From Candidatus Levyibacteriota bacterium (GTDB lineage: Bacteria > Patescibacteria > Microgenomatia > Levybacterales > UBA12049), in NCBI GenBank assembly GCA_027334565.1, contig DAHWUP010000012.1, forward strand, positions 1 to 16,122: a DNA stretch of 16,122 nt, read 5' to 3'. The position numbers and the translations under genes are program-made. The notes under the pieces were generated by a model. That model was not told where the DNA came from. It was given only the letters and a program-made list of their open reading frames with translations, and ran no database searches. Below, piece after piece: positions 6,398 to 12,882 of the stretch. Numbering within the stretch: the first letter of the stretch is position 1; each line of letters opens with the position of its first letter.

Positions 6398-6883
6398 CGG
6401 GACTTTTTTAAGATATAAATACGATCCCCCCAAAAAAATCAAAACGGATAACACCAGTGGTGTAATTACCGGTCCAACCCAAGGTACCGGGATTAAAAAG
6501 TAAACATCAATATCGAATATATTTTTGGGCCATCCGCTCAACAAATATAAAAAAATATAATAATAAAAATCCCAGACCGCAAAAGTGATCAAAAAAGCGC
6601 CAAGTCTTTTTTTGAATCGGTCGGCGGAAAGATATGAGACCGCAAGAAGCATGATAAAGGTCGAAAATTCCCTGGTCATTTCGATGTAGGTAAGCCGGGT
6701 ATATTGTAAAATCGGTGTGGCCGGATTAATGAATTCGATTAGTCCCAGATTCAAAATTACGCTATATCCGTCTTGAAGATATCCCGAGTGATAGTTCAAT
6801 AACTGTCTCAGGTAAAATGCCACCGCTGCTTCAACAAAACCGAATGCAACTCCGAAAATTATTAAAAATATCCATTTTTTCAT
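6389..6883 (-). CDS. Conserved small integral membrane protein, function unknown
   Basis: 164 residues with four or five membrane segments (about 4-25, 42-58, 73-88, 94-118 and 138-157). Charged or polar residues inside or next to these segments are likely conserved: E18 in FGFVEAAVAFYLR, E69 and E72 in IEMTREFST, WD at 104-105, and the block LIPVPWVGPV (130-139). I recall an uncharacterised family with these same blocks in diverse bacteria, but cannot name it. The 52-base gap separates it from the hydrolase gene upstream. A weak extended -10 lies six bases before the ATG and there is no Shine-Dalgarno sequence. A transporter or enzyme acting in the membrane is possible; nothing in the sequence decides. 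Confidence 0.7.
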   Translation of the reverse strand: MKKWIFLIIFGVAFGFVEAAVAFYLRQLLNYHSGYLQDGYSVILNLGLIEFINPATPILQYTRLTYIEMTREFSTFIMLLAVSYLSADRFKKRLGAFLITFAVWDFYYYIFLYLLSGWPKNIFDIDVYFLIPVPWVGPVITPLVLSVLIFLGGSYLYLKKVPEK

Positions 6884-6889
6884 GTTTAT

Positions 6890-6898
6890 TTTTTATCA
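6890..6898 (-). promoter_or_regulatory. Weak extended -10 box for the 164-residue membrane protein
   Basis: TGATAAAAA on the minus strand (6898-6890) ends six bases before the ATG at 6883, the same spacing as at other genes of the window. The match to TATAAT is only fair. Confidence 0.35.
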
Positions 6899-6931
6899 TT
6901 TACCCAAAATAATATACTTTAAATACTTGTT

Positions 6932-7993
6932 CTATTCCCCTTTTAGGTATTTGTCAAAAAAACTTACCGTACGCTGCATCGCCAAATCGAAACTCGCACC
7001 GGAAATATTATGTCCGCCCGTAGGATACGTATAAAATTCGTGACGCACAGGCGTTTCGTTTAAAAGGGAATTAAGTTCCTCGCTATATCTTATGTCGACG
7101 GTCGTATCATCAAGGGCATGGTGGATTTGAACAGCACCTTTAAGGTCGTTTAGGTAGGTGGTCGGAGCTACCGTTTTCCAGAATGTATTATTTGCGCTTG
7201 GTGTTCCCATAAGTTGAAATACCGATTGCCTGCCGGAACCAAAACGAGCAGCGTTTGCCGGACGAACATAGCTTAAGTCATGAATTCCATACTCGGTTTG
7301 GTCAACATAAGAATATACCGCCCCCGCCCAGATAACCGTTGCGGGAATGGTCGGCTTAACCACCATGGCTCTAAGTACCACGTTTCCCGCCATGCTATGT
7401 CCCCAAAGCCCTATTTCCTTGGGATTGATAAAATTAGCGTTTTGAAGTGCGGAATATGCGTTTAGCGTATCAATGACATATGCGGAACTGAAATAAGCGC
7501 CTTCCGGCCTACCCTGTGAGGTTCCGTTTCCCCTCAAATCGATTTTAAAAACCACAAAACCGTTTCTTCCAAGGTAATCCACATAATCAATATATCTTTG
7601 AAGCGTCTGGTATTGGTCGGGAGGAATATATCCGTGTACGAATACAATCGCGGGAAATCCTTTCTTGGGAATATTGCCCGCAGGGACGGTGAGCAAAGCG
7701 TTGATCCTAAATCCGTCGGAATCATAGTTGGTAAGATAAGAAGTATAATTTGAATTTTCGGCAATTTTATCCAAAGTCCCGAGCTTACTAAAATACTTTC
7801 TGCTTCTTAAATAAGGGACGGTCAGGTCTTCAAGAGGAGAGCGGAGGTTATTGTTTGCCAAAGTTGGATTGTTGGAAAGTTTGTTACTTTTGGATGAATT
7901 ATTATTTAACATATACAAAAACGCTACAAGCAATAAAAATACGCTTAGCGTTATCAGCAATTTCGACCCGAGTATCAATTGTATCTTTGTCAT
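6932..7993 (-). CDS. Membrane-anchored alpha/beta hydrolase (prolyl-oligopeptidase / dienelactone-hydrolase-like)
   Basis: 353 residues. An N-terminal membrane anchor (about 10-29) is followed by an Asn/Ser-rich linker (30-52) and the hydrolase domain. The oxyanion-hole segment FVHGYIPP (118-125), the nucleophile elbow GHSMAG with S200, an acid at D295 or D296 (HHALDDTTVD) and H328 (GGHN) give a full catalytic triad in the usual order. The domain should act outside the cell on an ester or peptide bond; the substrate is unknown. It is related to the second hydrolase at 9897-10940 (similar GxIPP/GFIP and WGHSxxG regions). No Shine-Dalgarno sequence. A TATAAT at 8026-8021 on the minus strand would give a leader of about 20 bases. 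Confidence 0.85.
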   Translation of the reverse strand: MTKIQLILGSKLLITLSVFLLLVAFLYMLNNNSSKSNKLSNNPTLANNNLRSPLEDLTVPYLRSRKYFSKLGTLDKIAENSNYTSYLTNYDSDGFRINALLTVPAGNIPKKGFPAIVFVHGYIPPDQYQTLQRYIDYVDYLGRNGFVVFKIDLRGNGTSQGRPEGAYFSSAYVIDTLNAYSALQNANFINPKEIGLWGHSMAGNVVLRAMVVKPTIPATVIWAGAVYSYVDQTEYGIHDLSYVRPANAARFGSGRQSVFQLMGTPSANNTFWKTVAPTTYLNDLKGAVQIHHALDDTTVDIRYSEELNSLLNETPVRHEFYTYPTGGHNISGASFDLAMQRTVSFFDKYLKGE

Positions 7994-8020
7994 GAATACG
8001 TAGCACTTTAGCTATCTATT

Positions 8021-8026
8021 ATTATA
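8021..8026 (-). promoter_or_regulatory. Possible -10 box of the 353-residue hydrolase gene
   Basis: TATAAT on the minus strand (8026-8021) lies 27 bases before the ATG at 7993. No matching -35 is seen. If used, this gene would have a short untranslated leader, unlike most neighbours. Confidence 0.35.
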
Positions 8027-8069
8027 ACTTATTAGATTAAAGTAAGCTTAAACGCTTATGATCGATTAG

Positions 8070-8078
8070 TGTTAAAAT
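8070..8078 (+). promoter_or_regulatory. Extended -10 box of the GH18 gene
   Basis: TGTTAAAAT (8070-8078) is an extended -10 element (5 of 6 to TATAAT) followed by five bases and the ATG at 8084. A leaderless mRNA is likely. Confidence 0.5.
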
Positions 8079-8083
8079 AAGTT

Positions 8084-9247
8084 ATGAAAAATATACTTAT
8101 AACGGGTGCGGGAGTATTACTGGGCTTTGGGTTTGCATATTTTATAATTTTTTATACATCGCTTTTACCTTTTAGGATACAAACCTCTTCAAGTGTTTTA
8201 ATAAATCCTATTTCACCCAAAAAAACCGTGATCGGTTTCCTACCCTATTGGTTATTGGATAAAGCTTCCTATGATTATTCAAAATACATTACTACACTTA
8301 CGTATTTTGGTTTAAGAATTGATACCGACGGTACGATTTTGAAATTGACATCCCCGACGCAGGAGGAGCCGGGATGGAACGCTCTGTCATCCGGTAAGGC
8401 CGATGCATTCTTGCAAAACGCCCTTGAAAAACACGTTAAATTGTCCCTGCTTGTTTCAAGCGGAGATAATGATTCGATAAATCAACTGGTCAGCAACCCT
8501 ATAAACCATGCCAAAAATCTGATCGATAGCGTTTCGCCGATTCTTATTAAATATCGCTTTTCGGATTTGAATTTGGATATTGAATATACACAAATGGCTT
8601 CTCCTGCCGCCAGAACAAATTTTTCCGATTTTGTCAAAAACGTAAGAAGATACCTACCGAGCCAATTCACTTTAACCGTAGAAATATCCGGTAATGATGT
8701 TATTAAGCCCTATCTAATCGATCCCAAAGAGATGGGAAAAATCGCCGATAATGTTGTGTTAATGGCATACGATTTCCATTCTCCGAGTTCATTTGTTTCT
8801 GGACCGGTCGCTCCGATAGGAGGTGCGGGGATAATGTCGGAATACGATGTGACCAGCGCTACGGAAAAAGCGATCGCACAAATTCCCAACGCAAAGTTGA
8901 TCCTGGGGATTCCACTGTACGGCTATGAGTGGGAAACCTTAAGCCCTCTTCCGAGATCAGCCGATATCCCTAACTCCGGTGTGGTCGCCAGCAACAGGCG
9001 TGCCGAGGAACTTCTTTCAACTTGCACTAATTGTGAGGTTCATACGGATACGGATGCGATGGAAAAATATATCACTTATTACGATTCAAGTACCGGTACT
9101 TACCATATTATCTTTTATCCGGACCAGTCGTCAACGATTTCAAAAATAAACCTGGCTAATAACCTGGATTTGGGCGGAATTGCTTTGTGGGCGCTCGGGT
9201 ATGAAGGAAATACGATTCTTAATCCGCTTGTAGGTTTTGCAAAGTAG
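8084..9247 (+). CDS. Membrane-anchored glycoside hydrolase family 18-type protein (chitinase / spore-germination YaaH-like)
   Basis: 387 residues: an N-terminal hydrophobic anchor (about 4-28) and a TIM-barrel domain (about 46-385). The GH18 signature is visible: the first strand GFLPYWL (51-57), the catalytic strand DLNLDIE (161-167) with E167 as proton donor and D165 before it (family DxxDxDxE), MAYD (227-230) for the second conserved strand, and the closing strand GIALWALGYEG (365-375) with the conserved Trp. Members cleave beta-1,4 bonds in chitin, peptidoglycan or related glycans by substrate-assisted catalysis. Peptidoglycan or an envelope polysaccharide is likely here. C314 and C317 could form a disulfide. 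The stop lies three bases from that of the convergent FecR-like gene. Confidence 0.85.
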   Translation: MKNILITGAGVLLGFGFAYFIIFYTSLLPFRIQTSSSVLINPISPKKTVIGFLPYWLLDKASYDYSKYITTLTYFGLRIDTDGTILKLTSPTQEEPGWNALSSGKADAFLQNALEKHVKLSLLVSSGDNDSINQLVSNPINHAKNLIDSVSPILIKYRFSDLNLDIEYTQMASPAARTNFSDFVKNVRRYLPSQFTLTVEISGNDVIKPYLIDPKEMGKIADNVVLMAYDFHSPSSFVSGPVAPIGGAGIMSEYDVTSATEKAIAQIPNAKLILGIPLYGYEWETLSPLPRSADIPNSGVVASNRRAEELLSTCTNCEVHTDTDAMEKYITYYDSSTGTYHIIFYPDQSSTISKINLANNLDLGGIALWALGYEGNTILNPLVGFAK

Positions 9248-9250
9248 CTA

Positions 9251-9910
9251 TCAAAAAGGGGCGATATTGATAGTCTTTGCATTATTGTCAAAAGTTGCTT
9301 TACTGCCTTTGTCGATTTTTTGCACCTTTGGGTTGTTGTCGGTATCCGTAAAAGCTGCTGTTGCCGAGCCACTACTTACAAAGACATTAACGACGGAGTT
9401 GTCCTTATCGACCAAAATCTTTACAGAGCCTTTATTAACATTTAAGAGAAGATCTAGGGCGTTTATGCTTAAAGGCAATTTACCTTGAAAATTTTGGTAC
9501 TCTATCGTTCCCTGATTTTGTTCAAAAACAATATCGGCAGGTAAGGTTTGGATGATGCTTAGGTCCGAACTAGAGAACATATGCAAATTAATACCATTTG
9601 GGAAAACCACGTCGGCGTTACCGTTTCCCTGTGTGATTACTTCTTCACCCTGCCCTATTGTTATCGGTTCGCTTATCAAATTGGCAATCGCCGAAGTTCT
9701 TGATTCCCAGGCCACGTTTCCCGAAAGCGAGGAGATTTTTCCTTTCAAAGAATCGCTAGGCGCGTTTTCGAGTGAAAAATGAGTTACCGGTAAAAGCGGA
9801 TTTTGCAATATAACCGGTTGGTTATAAAAATATATATATCCTAATAAGAGGATGGCAAAACCTAAGCCGATTGATAATATAAAAAGTAATAAATATTTAA
9901 CGATTTTCAT
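9251..9910 (-). CDS. Membrane-anchored FecR-like domain protein
   Basis: 219 residues from the ATG at 9910, chosen because the basic MKIVK start directly precedes a membrane anchor (about 6-29); an in-frame ATG at 9955 would add 15 residues and a longer overlap. The outside part (about 55-219) is beta-rich and follows the FecR pattern: LSGNVAWES (62-70), IGQGEEVITQGNGNADVVFP (85-104) with the typical G..I.TG..A.v.f order, and repeated strands with LLLNVNKGSVKILVD (154-168). FecR domains are known in iron-signalling regulators but also as plain surface or peptidoglycan-associated domains; no TonB system or sigma factor is seen here, so a structural role is more likely. The start overlaps the upstream hydrolase gene by 14 bases, suggesting translational coupling. 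Confidence 0.75.
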   Translation of the reverse strand: MKIVKYLLLFILSIGLGFAILLLGYIYFYNQPVILQNPLLPVTHFSLENAPSDSLKGKISSLSGNVAWESRTSAIANLISEPITIGQGEEVITQGNGNADVVFPNGINLHMFSSSDLSIIQTLPADIVFEQNQGTIEYQNFQGKLPLSINALDLLLNVNKGSVKILVDKDNSVVNVFVSSGSATAAFTDTDNNPKVQKIDKGSKATFDNNAKTINIAPF

Positions 9911-10940
9911 TTTGAAAGCTTTGCTTAAAAAAATTGAGTGAGTTGTTAACCGCATCGGTCCAACCGGCCGGCAGGAAATTATGATCCGAGTTCGGGTAAG
10001 TGATTAGGTTTGCGTCAACCCCGTCTTTTTTAAGCGTTGTCACCAGATTTTGCGACCACCAATATGGCACTTCTTCATCATTTAGTCCTTGACCAACCAG
10101 TATCGGCGCTTTTATCCAATTATAATAATTTGACGGCGAAAAATCATCAGTATTATACAATTTCTCAAAGCCGGACAATAGTTTCCTTAATGCTTTCCCC
10201 TGGTCGTCGGATTCGTCGGTATAGTAAAGTATCGAATAAGGAAATGAGGCGGAGACCGGAGCCCACAACACCGTAGGATACGTATCACCGCTTATCGCCA
10301 TTGTCGAAAGAGCAATATGCCCACCATTACTGTGTCCCCATATACCGATCTGATTCAAATTGGCGGATACGGTCGAATGATAATTTTTTTCAAGCGTAAC
10401 ATTTAAATTTTTTAAAGAAGCCAAAAGGCTTAAGGCCGTGGTATAGGTTTGAAATCTGTTTTCAAACGGATCGGCCGAAGGACTGGCCGATTCGCCATAA
10501 CCTAAAAAATCAGGTGCCAGTGTAATAAATCCGTTCTTGGCAAAAACCAAAGCGGAAGGTTGCGTATCTGCTCCCGGTCTATATTCCGAATCCGGGATGA
10601 AACCCCTAAACATTACGATAACGGGGTGACTGCCGCTTTCTTTGGGAATATTCATCAAACCGCTGGCCTTAAGCATCGTTTTACCGCCCGGGGTTTTGGG
10701 AACCGAAAAATAAAATATCCGGGAAAATGAATCGCTTGACTCGCTTGTTATAGGGCCAAGCGTTATTTCGGTTGCCGGAAAAAGAGTTTTTTTCAGATTC
10801 TTAAACGTATATGCCAATAGCGGTTTTGCAAAAGATCGTGTTTTAGATTGATTGCTATGATTTAAGCTAAAGATGTAAAAACCTTGAACGCCAACAACAA
10901 TCACCAGAACAAAACAGATGAAGAACAAAAGTTTTTTCAT
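9897..10940 (-). CDS. Membrane-anchored alpha/beta hydrolase, second paralogue
   Basis: 347 residues: N-terminal anchor (about 3-25) and a hydrolase domain from about 60. The nucleophile elbow GHSNGG carries S204, the acid is probably D288 (GQGLNDEEVP) and the histidine is H320 (PNSDHNF). The usual HG of the oxyanion segment is replaced by RG in VMFRGFIP (109-116). The overall order and the WGHSxxG and xGFIP blocks match the hydrolase at 6932-7993, so these are diverged paralogues of the dipeptidyl-peptidase/BAAT-like S9 group. It should act on the outer face of the membrane; the substrate is unknown. The FecR-like gene overlaps its end by 14 bases, so they form one operon. No Shine-Dalgarno sequence. 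Confidence 0.85.
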   Translation of the reverse strand: MKKLLFFICFVLVIVVGVQGFYIFSLNHSNQSKTRSFAKPLLAYTFKNLKKTLFPATEITLGPITSESSDSFSRIFYFSVPKTPGGKTMLKASGLMNIPKESGSHPVIVMFRGFIPDSEYRPGADTQPSALVFAKNGFITLAPDFLGYGESASPSADPFENRFQTYTTALSLLASLKNLNVTLEKNYHSTVSANLNQIGIWGHSNGGHIALSTMAISGDTYPTVLWAPVSASFPYSILYYTDESDDQGKALRKLLSGFEKLYNTDDFSPSNYYNWIKAPILVGQGLNDEEVPYWWSQNLVTTLKKDGVDANLITYPNSDHNFLPAGWTDAVNNSLNFFKQSFQNENR

Positions 10941-11001
10941 GTCAGGAGATATTATTTTATCACTAAATCTCTACCTAAACACAAATTTACGTGGTACTTT
11001 T

Positions 11002-11442
11002 TTAAAATCCGCGGATTTGGTCGAGAGTTTGCTTGGCTGCTTGCGGATTGTCGATTAAGGAAATGTTCACTTCGGGTAAGTGCGTACCGGCAGTATTTAC
11101 CGTAAGAGTACCCCATCCCCCGATCTGGTCAAAAAAGCTTTGAGTAACTTCTATATCGGTAATTTGCTTATAGTCGATGTTTACTACATTTTCTCCAATA
11201 AACGAATCGACAAGAATAATCCTTTTGTTGGTAAAGGCATAATGCTTAGCCCTCTTAAGGTAGTACCAGTAGAGAATACCAAGCAACAAAACCATAATTG
11301 CTACGAAAATGTTAAAAAAGGATATAACGATCGCAATCAGAACGATTATTACAAGGCTTGCCGTGCGGTAGCGTATACTGATGCCGAATTCTTTTTCCAA
11401 ATTTTCATCGGCCGCCAGATATTTTGTCCAAGAGAAACTCAT
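11002..11442 (-). CDS. Bacterial PH domain (bPH_2, YdbS-like) membrane protein
   Basis: 146 residues. Two close membrane segments (about 28-43 and 45-62, possibly a hairpin) are followed by a bacterial PH domain (about 64-146). The domain shows its typical blocks: YAFTNKRIIL (68-77), VVNIDYKQITDIEVTQS (86-102), IGGWGTLTV (107-115) and a final helix ending DQIRGF. Such proteins sit in the membrane with the PH domain inside the cell; the role of the family is not well known. The last codons form a 14-base palindrome (11005-11018). No Shine-Dalgarno sequence; TATAGT in an extended -10 context (TGCTATAGT, 11462-11454 on minus) lies 11 bases before the ATG. It is divergent from a 58-residue gene, 58 bases apart. 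Confidence 0.85.
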   Translation of the reverse strand: MSFSWTKYLAADENLEKEFGISIRYRTASLVIIVLIAIVISFFNIFVAIMVLLLGILYWYYLKRAKHYAFTNKRIILVDSFIGENVVNIDYKQITDIEVTQSFFDQIGGWGTLTVNTAGTHLPEVNISLIDNPQAAKQTLDQIRGF

Positions 11443-11488
11443 CGTTCAATTCAACTATAGCATAATATCGTAACTGTTTTGCAAGTAT

Positions 11489-11494
11489 TATAAT
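11489..11494 (+). promoter_or_regulatory. -10 box of the 58-residue protein gene
   Basis: A perfect TATAAT (11489-11494) is followed by exactly six bases and the ATG at 11501. No clear -35. The spacing equals that at the fic, 917, 2809, 5401 and rsmA starts and supports a real, leaderless gene. Confidence 0.6.
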
Positions 11495-11500
11495 TTTGGT

Positions 11501-11677
11501 ATGGAGCTAAAATTCATACCAAAATCCGGCGTGGCGTTTATATTTATTAGTATTTTTATTTTCATGTTTTGGGCAAGGGAATACGAGGAGATGTCATTTT
11601 TATATGTAGTTCTTTTGGAATTGGCGTTGTTTTTTGTTTGCTTATTAGCCGCCGACTTGGAGAGTAAAGGTAAGTGA
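11501..11677 (+). CDS. Small membrane protein, 58 residues
   Basis: An ORF of 58 codons from ATG at 11501 to TGA at 11677 fills the gap between two other genes. Two hydrophobic segments (about 10-24 and 33-51) are split by an acidic turn (REYEE, 26-30); the end is basic-polar (ESKGK). It has a perfect -10 box at the common spacing, and its stop lies eight bases from that of the convergent 3-TM gene, as with all other convergent pairs here. These facts support it as real, though it is short and I know no homologue. It may be an accessory subunit or a small integral protein of unknown role. Confidence 0.65.
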   Translation: MELKFIPKSGVAFIFISIFIFMFWAREYEEMSFLYVVLLELALFFVCLLAADLESKGK

Positions 11678-11685
11678 TTTTAATC

Positions 11686-11997
11686 TTATTTTGTCAGAAG
11701 CAGTGCAAAAATCGCCAGTATAGTAATTGCGGAAAAATACAACAGCGTATATGTAAGAAGCGATAGAGCTTCTTTTTTCTTACCGTCGACATACAGCTGT
11801 GCGGGTTTTCCGAAAATCAGATAACCGGTGATAGCCGCGGAGCAAACGAAAAGCAAAAGAATGGCAATCGGAACCAGGAATGTATTCACTCTCCCGAGTT
11901 TGACAATAGATCCCCAGTACATAAAACTTCCTACAAGAACAATGTACGCGGCAGTCGCGACGGAGTCCGTTAAAGCGGTTTTTTGAATCTTATCCAT
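11686..11997 (-). CDS. Small three-TM membrane protein, function unknown
   Basis: 103 residues with three hydrophobic segments (about 12-31, 38-63 and 78-101). The loop between the second and third holds a short amphipathic stretch with FGKPAQLYVDGKKKEAL (67-83), predicted to face the cytoplasm by its lysines. No motif points to a function. The ATG lies two bases after the stop of rsmA, so it is likely co-transcribed and perhaps translationally coupled. A second possibility is its own promoter: an extended -10 (TGATACAAT) in the end of rsmA lies six bases upstream. Similar short proteins are common in CPR genomes. Confidence 0.65.
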   Translation of the reverse strand: MDKIQKTALTDSVATAAYIVLVGSFMYWGSIVKLGRVNTFLVPIAILLLFVCSAAITGYLIFGKPAQLYVDGKKKEALSLLTYTLLYFSAITILAIFALLLTK

Positions 11998-11999
11998 GA

Positions 12000-12815
12000 T
12001 TATATTGTATCAGATAGTTTCAAACCTACCTGGCGATAGATCTCATCATCAAGTGGTTTTTGTTCAAGCAGTAATTGATCTATCGACGCTCCTTGGATTA
12101 TGTTTCTTGCCTGATTCTTGGTCAAGTTTTTGTGTAAGGCGTTCGCATAAAATTTTATCAGCCCTTCCCTTAGAGAATTCTTGGTTTTTTGCTCTTCGTG
12201 CTGGTAGATGTACTGGCGCAAAAAAAGAGAGATATTTTTGGTTTCAACGGGATCCTGAATTTTAACAAGATCGATGATAGCGGAATTGGTCCTTGGTTTG
12301 GGGTAAAAGGAATTTTTGGATACTGTTTCTTTCAGCTCGCAGATAAAAAAAGAGCCGAAGATCCGGTTTTCCCTGATCGTGTTAACAAATTTTAAGGGAA
12401 CCAGCAATATTACCCTATCGTATTCAAGAAAGGTTAAGTTATGTAAAAGTTTTTCGCAAAACGAATAGGGTAAATTTGAAATTATTTTATTGTATTCTTT
12501 TTTCTTTTTAAATTTGCCCTTAAGCCTGACGTAGTCCCACGCATCGGTGAAACGCAAATCTACATTTTCGGGCAAATCCTTCAAATACGGCCTGAATCGC
12601 TTATCGATCTCAAAGGATATAACCTTTTTGGCATTTTTGGCAATTAAATCGGTGATGTTCCCAAATCCCGTACCAATTTCAAGGACCGTATCGTTCTCGC
12701 AAAGGTCGGCGTAACCGACCAGTCTTTCCGCAACATTGTCGTCGATCAGGAAAAATTGGTCCTTAAGAGGGTCGGGATCGAATTTTTTGTTTCCCAAAAT
12801 CCTTTTTATGTCCAT
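12000..12815 (-). CDS. rsmA: 16S rRNA (adenine1518-N6/adenine1519-N6)-dimethyltransferase, RsmA/KsgA family
   Basis: 271 residues, the usual length. The N-terminus carries KDQFFLIDD (18-26), the family block that is GQNFL in most bacteria. Methyltransferase motif I is VLEIGTGFGN (44-53), the acid that holds the ribose is E69 in SFEID, the adenine-binding D91 follows, and the catalytic motif IV is N114-L-P-Y117. The C-terminal helical lobe (about 190-271) follows after YPKPRTNSAI. KsgA dimethylates two adjacent adenines in the 3' end helix of 16S rRNA late in 30S assembly, using S-adenosylmethionine. Erm methylases share the fold, but the block order and length favour RsmA. The DQxFLID and NLPYSFCE segments resemble archaeal-type members more than typical bacterial ones. 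An extended -10 ends six bases before the ATG. Confidence 0.85.
   Translation of the reverse strand: MDIKRILGNKKFDPDPLKDQFFLIDDNVAERLVGYADLCENDTVLEIGTGFGNITDLIAKNAKKVISFEIDKRFRPYLKDLPENVDLRFTDAWDYVRLKGKFKKKKEYNKIISNLPYSFCEKLLHNLTFLEYDRVILLVPLKFVNTIRENRIFGSFFICELKETVSKNSFYPKPRTNSAIIDLVKIQDPVETKNISLFLRQYIYQHEEQKTKNSLREGLIKFYANALHKNLTKNQARNIIQGASIDQLLLEQKPLDDEIYRQVGLKLSDTI
12004..12012 (-). promoter_or_regulatory. Possible extended -10 within the end of rsmA
   Basis: TGATACAAT on the minus strand (12012-12004) lies over the last codons of rsmA and ends six bases before the ATG of the 3-TM gene at 11997. It could allow separate leaderless transcription, or the match may be chance. Confidence 0.35.
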
Positions 12816-12821
12816 GAGGCG

Positions 12822-12830
12822 ATTATAACA
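12822..12830 (-). promoter_or_regulatory. Extended -10 box of rsmA
   Basis: TGTTATAAT on the minus strand (12830-12822) is a perfect extended -10 element. Exactly six bases separate it from the ATG at 12815. No clear -35 box. A leaderless mRNA is predicted. Confidence 0.65.
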
Positions 12831-12882
12831 GATGCTTATAATTTAGAAATTTTTAAATTTAGATTGGTGAAAAATAATAAAA

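Noticed and set aside
9248..9273. 7-bp inverted repeat CTATCAA/TTGATAG after the GH18 stop
   Set aside because: Long loop and no T tract on either strand, so not supported as a terminator.
9911..9955. ATG at 9955 as start of the FecR-like protein
   Set aside because: It gives a 59-base overlap and a non-typical extension before the membrane anchor; ATG 9910 is simpler, though not proven.
11005..11018. 14-base palindrome AAATCCGCGGATTT at the end of the PH-domain gene
   Set aside because: It could form only a 5-bp stem and has no clean T tract; it may be a chance result of the last codons, so it is not called a terminator.
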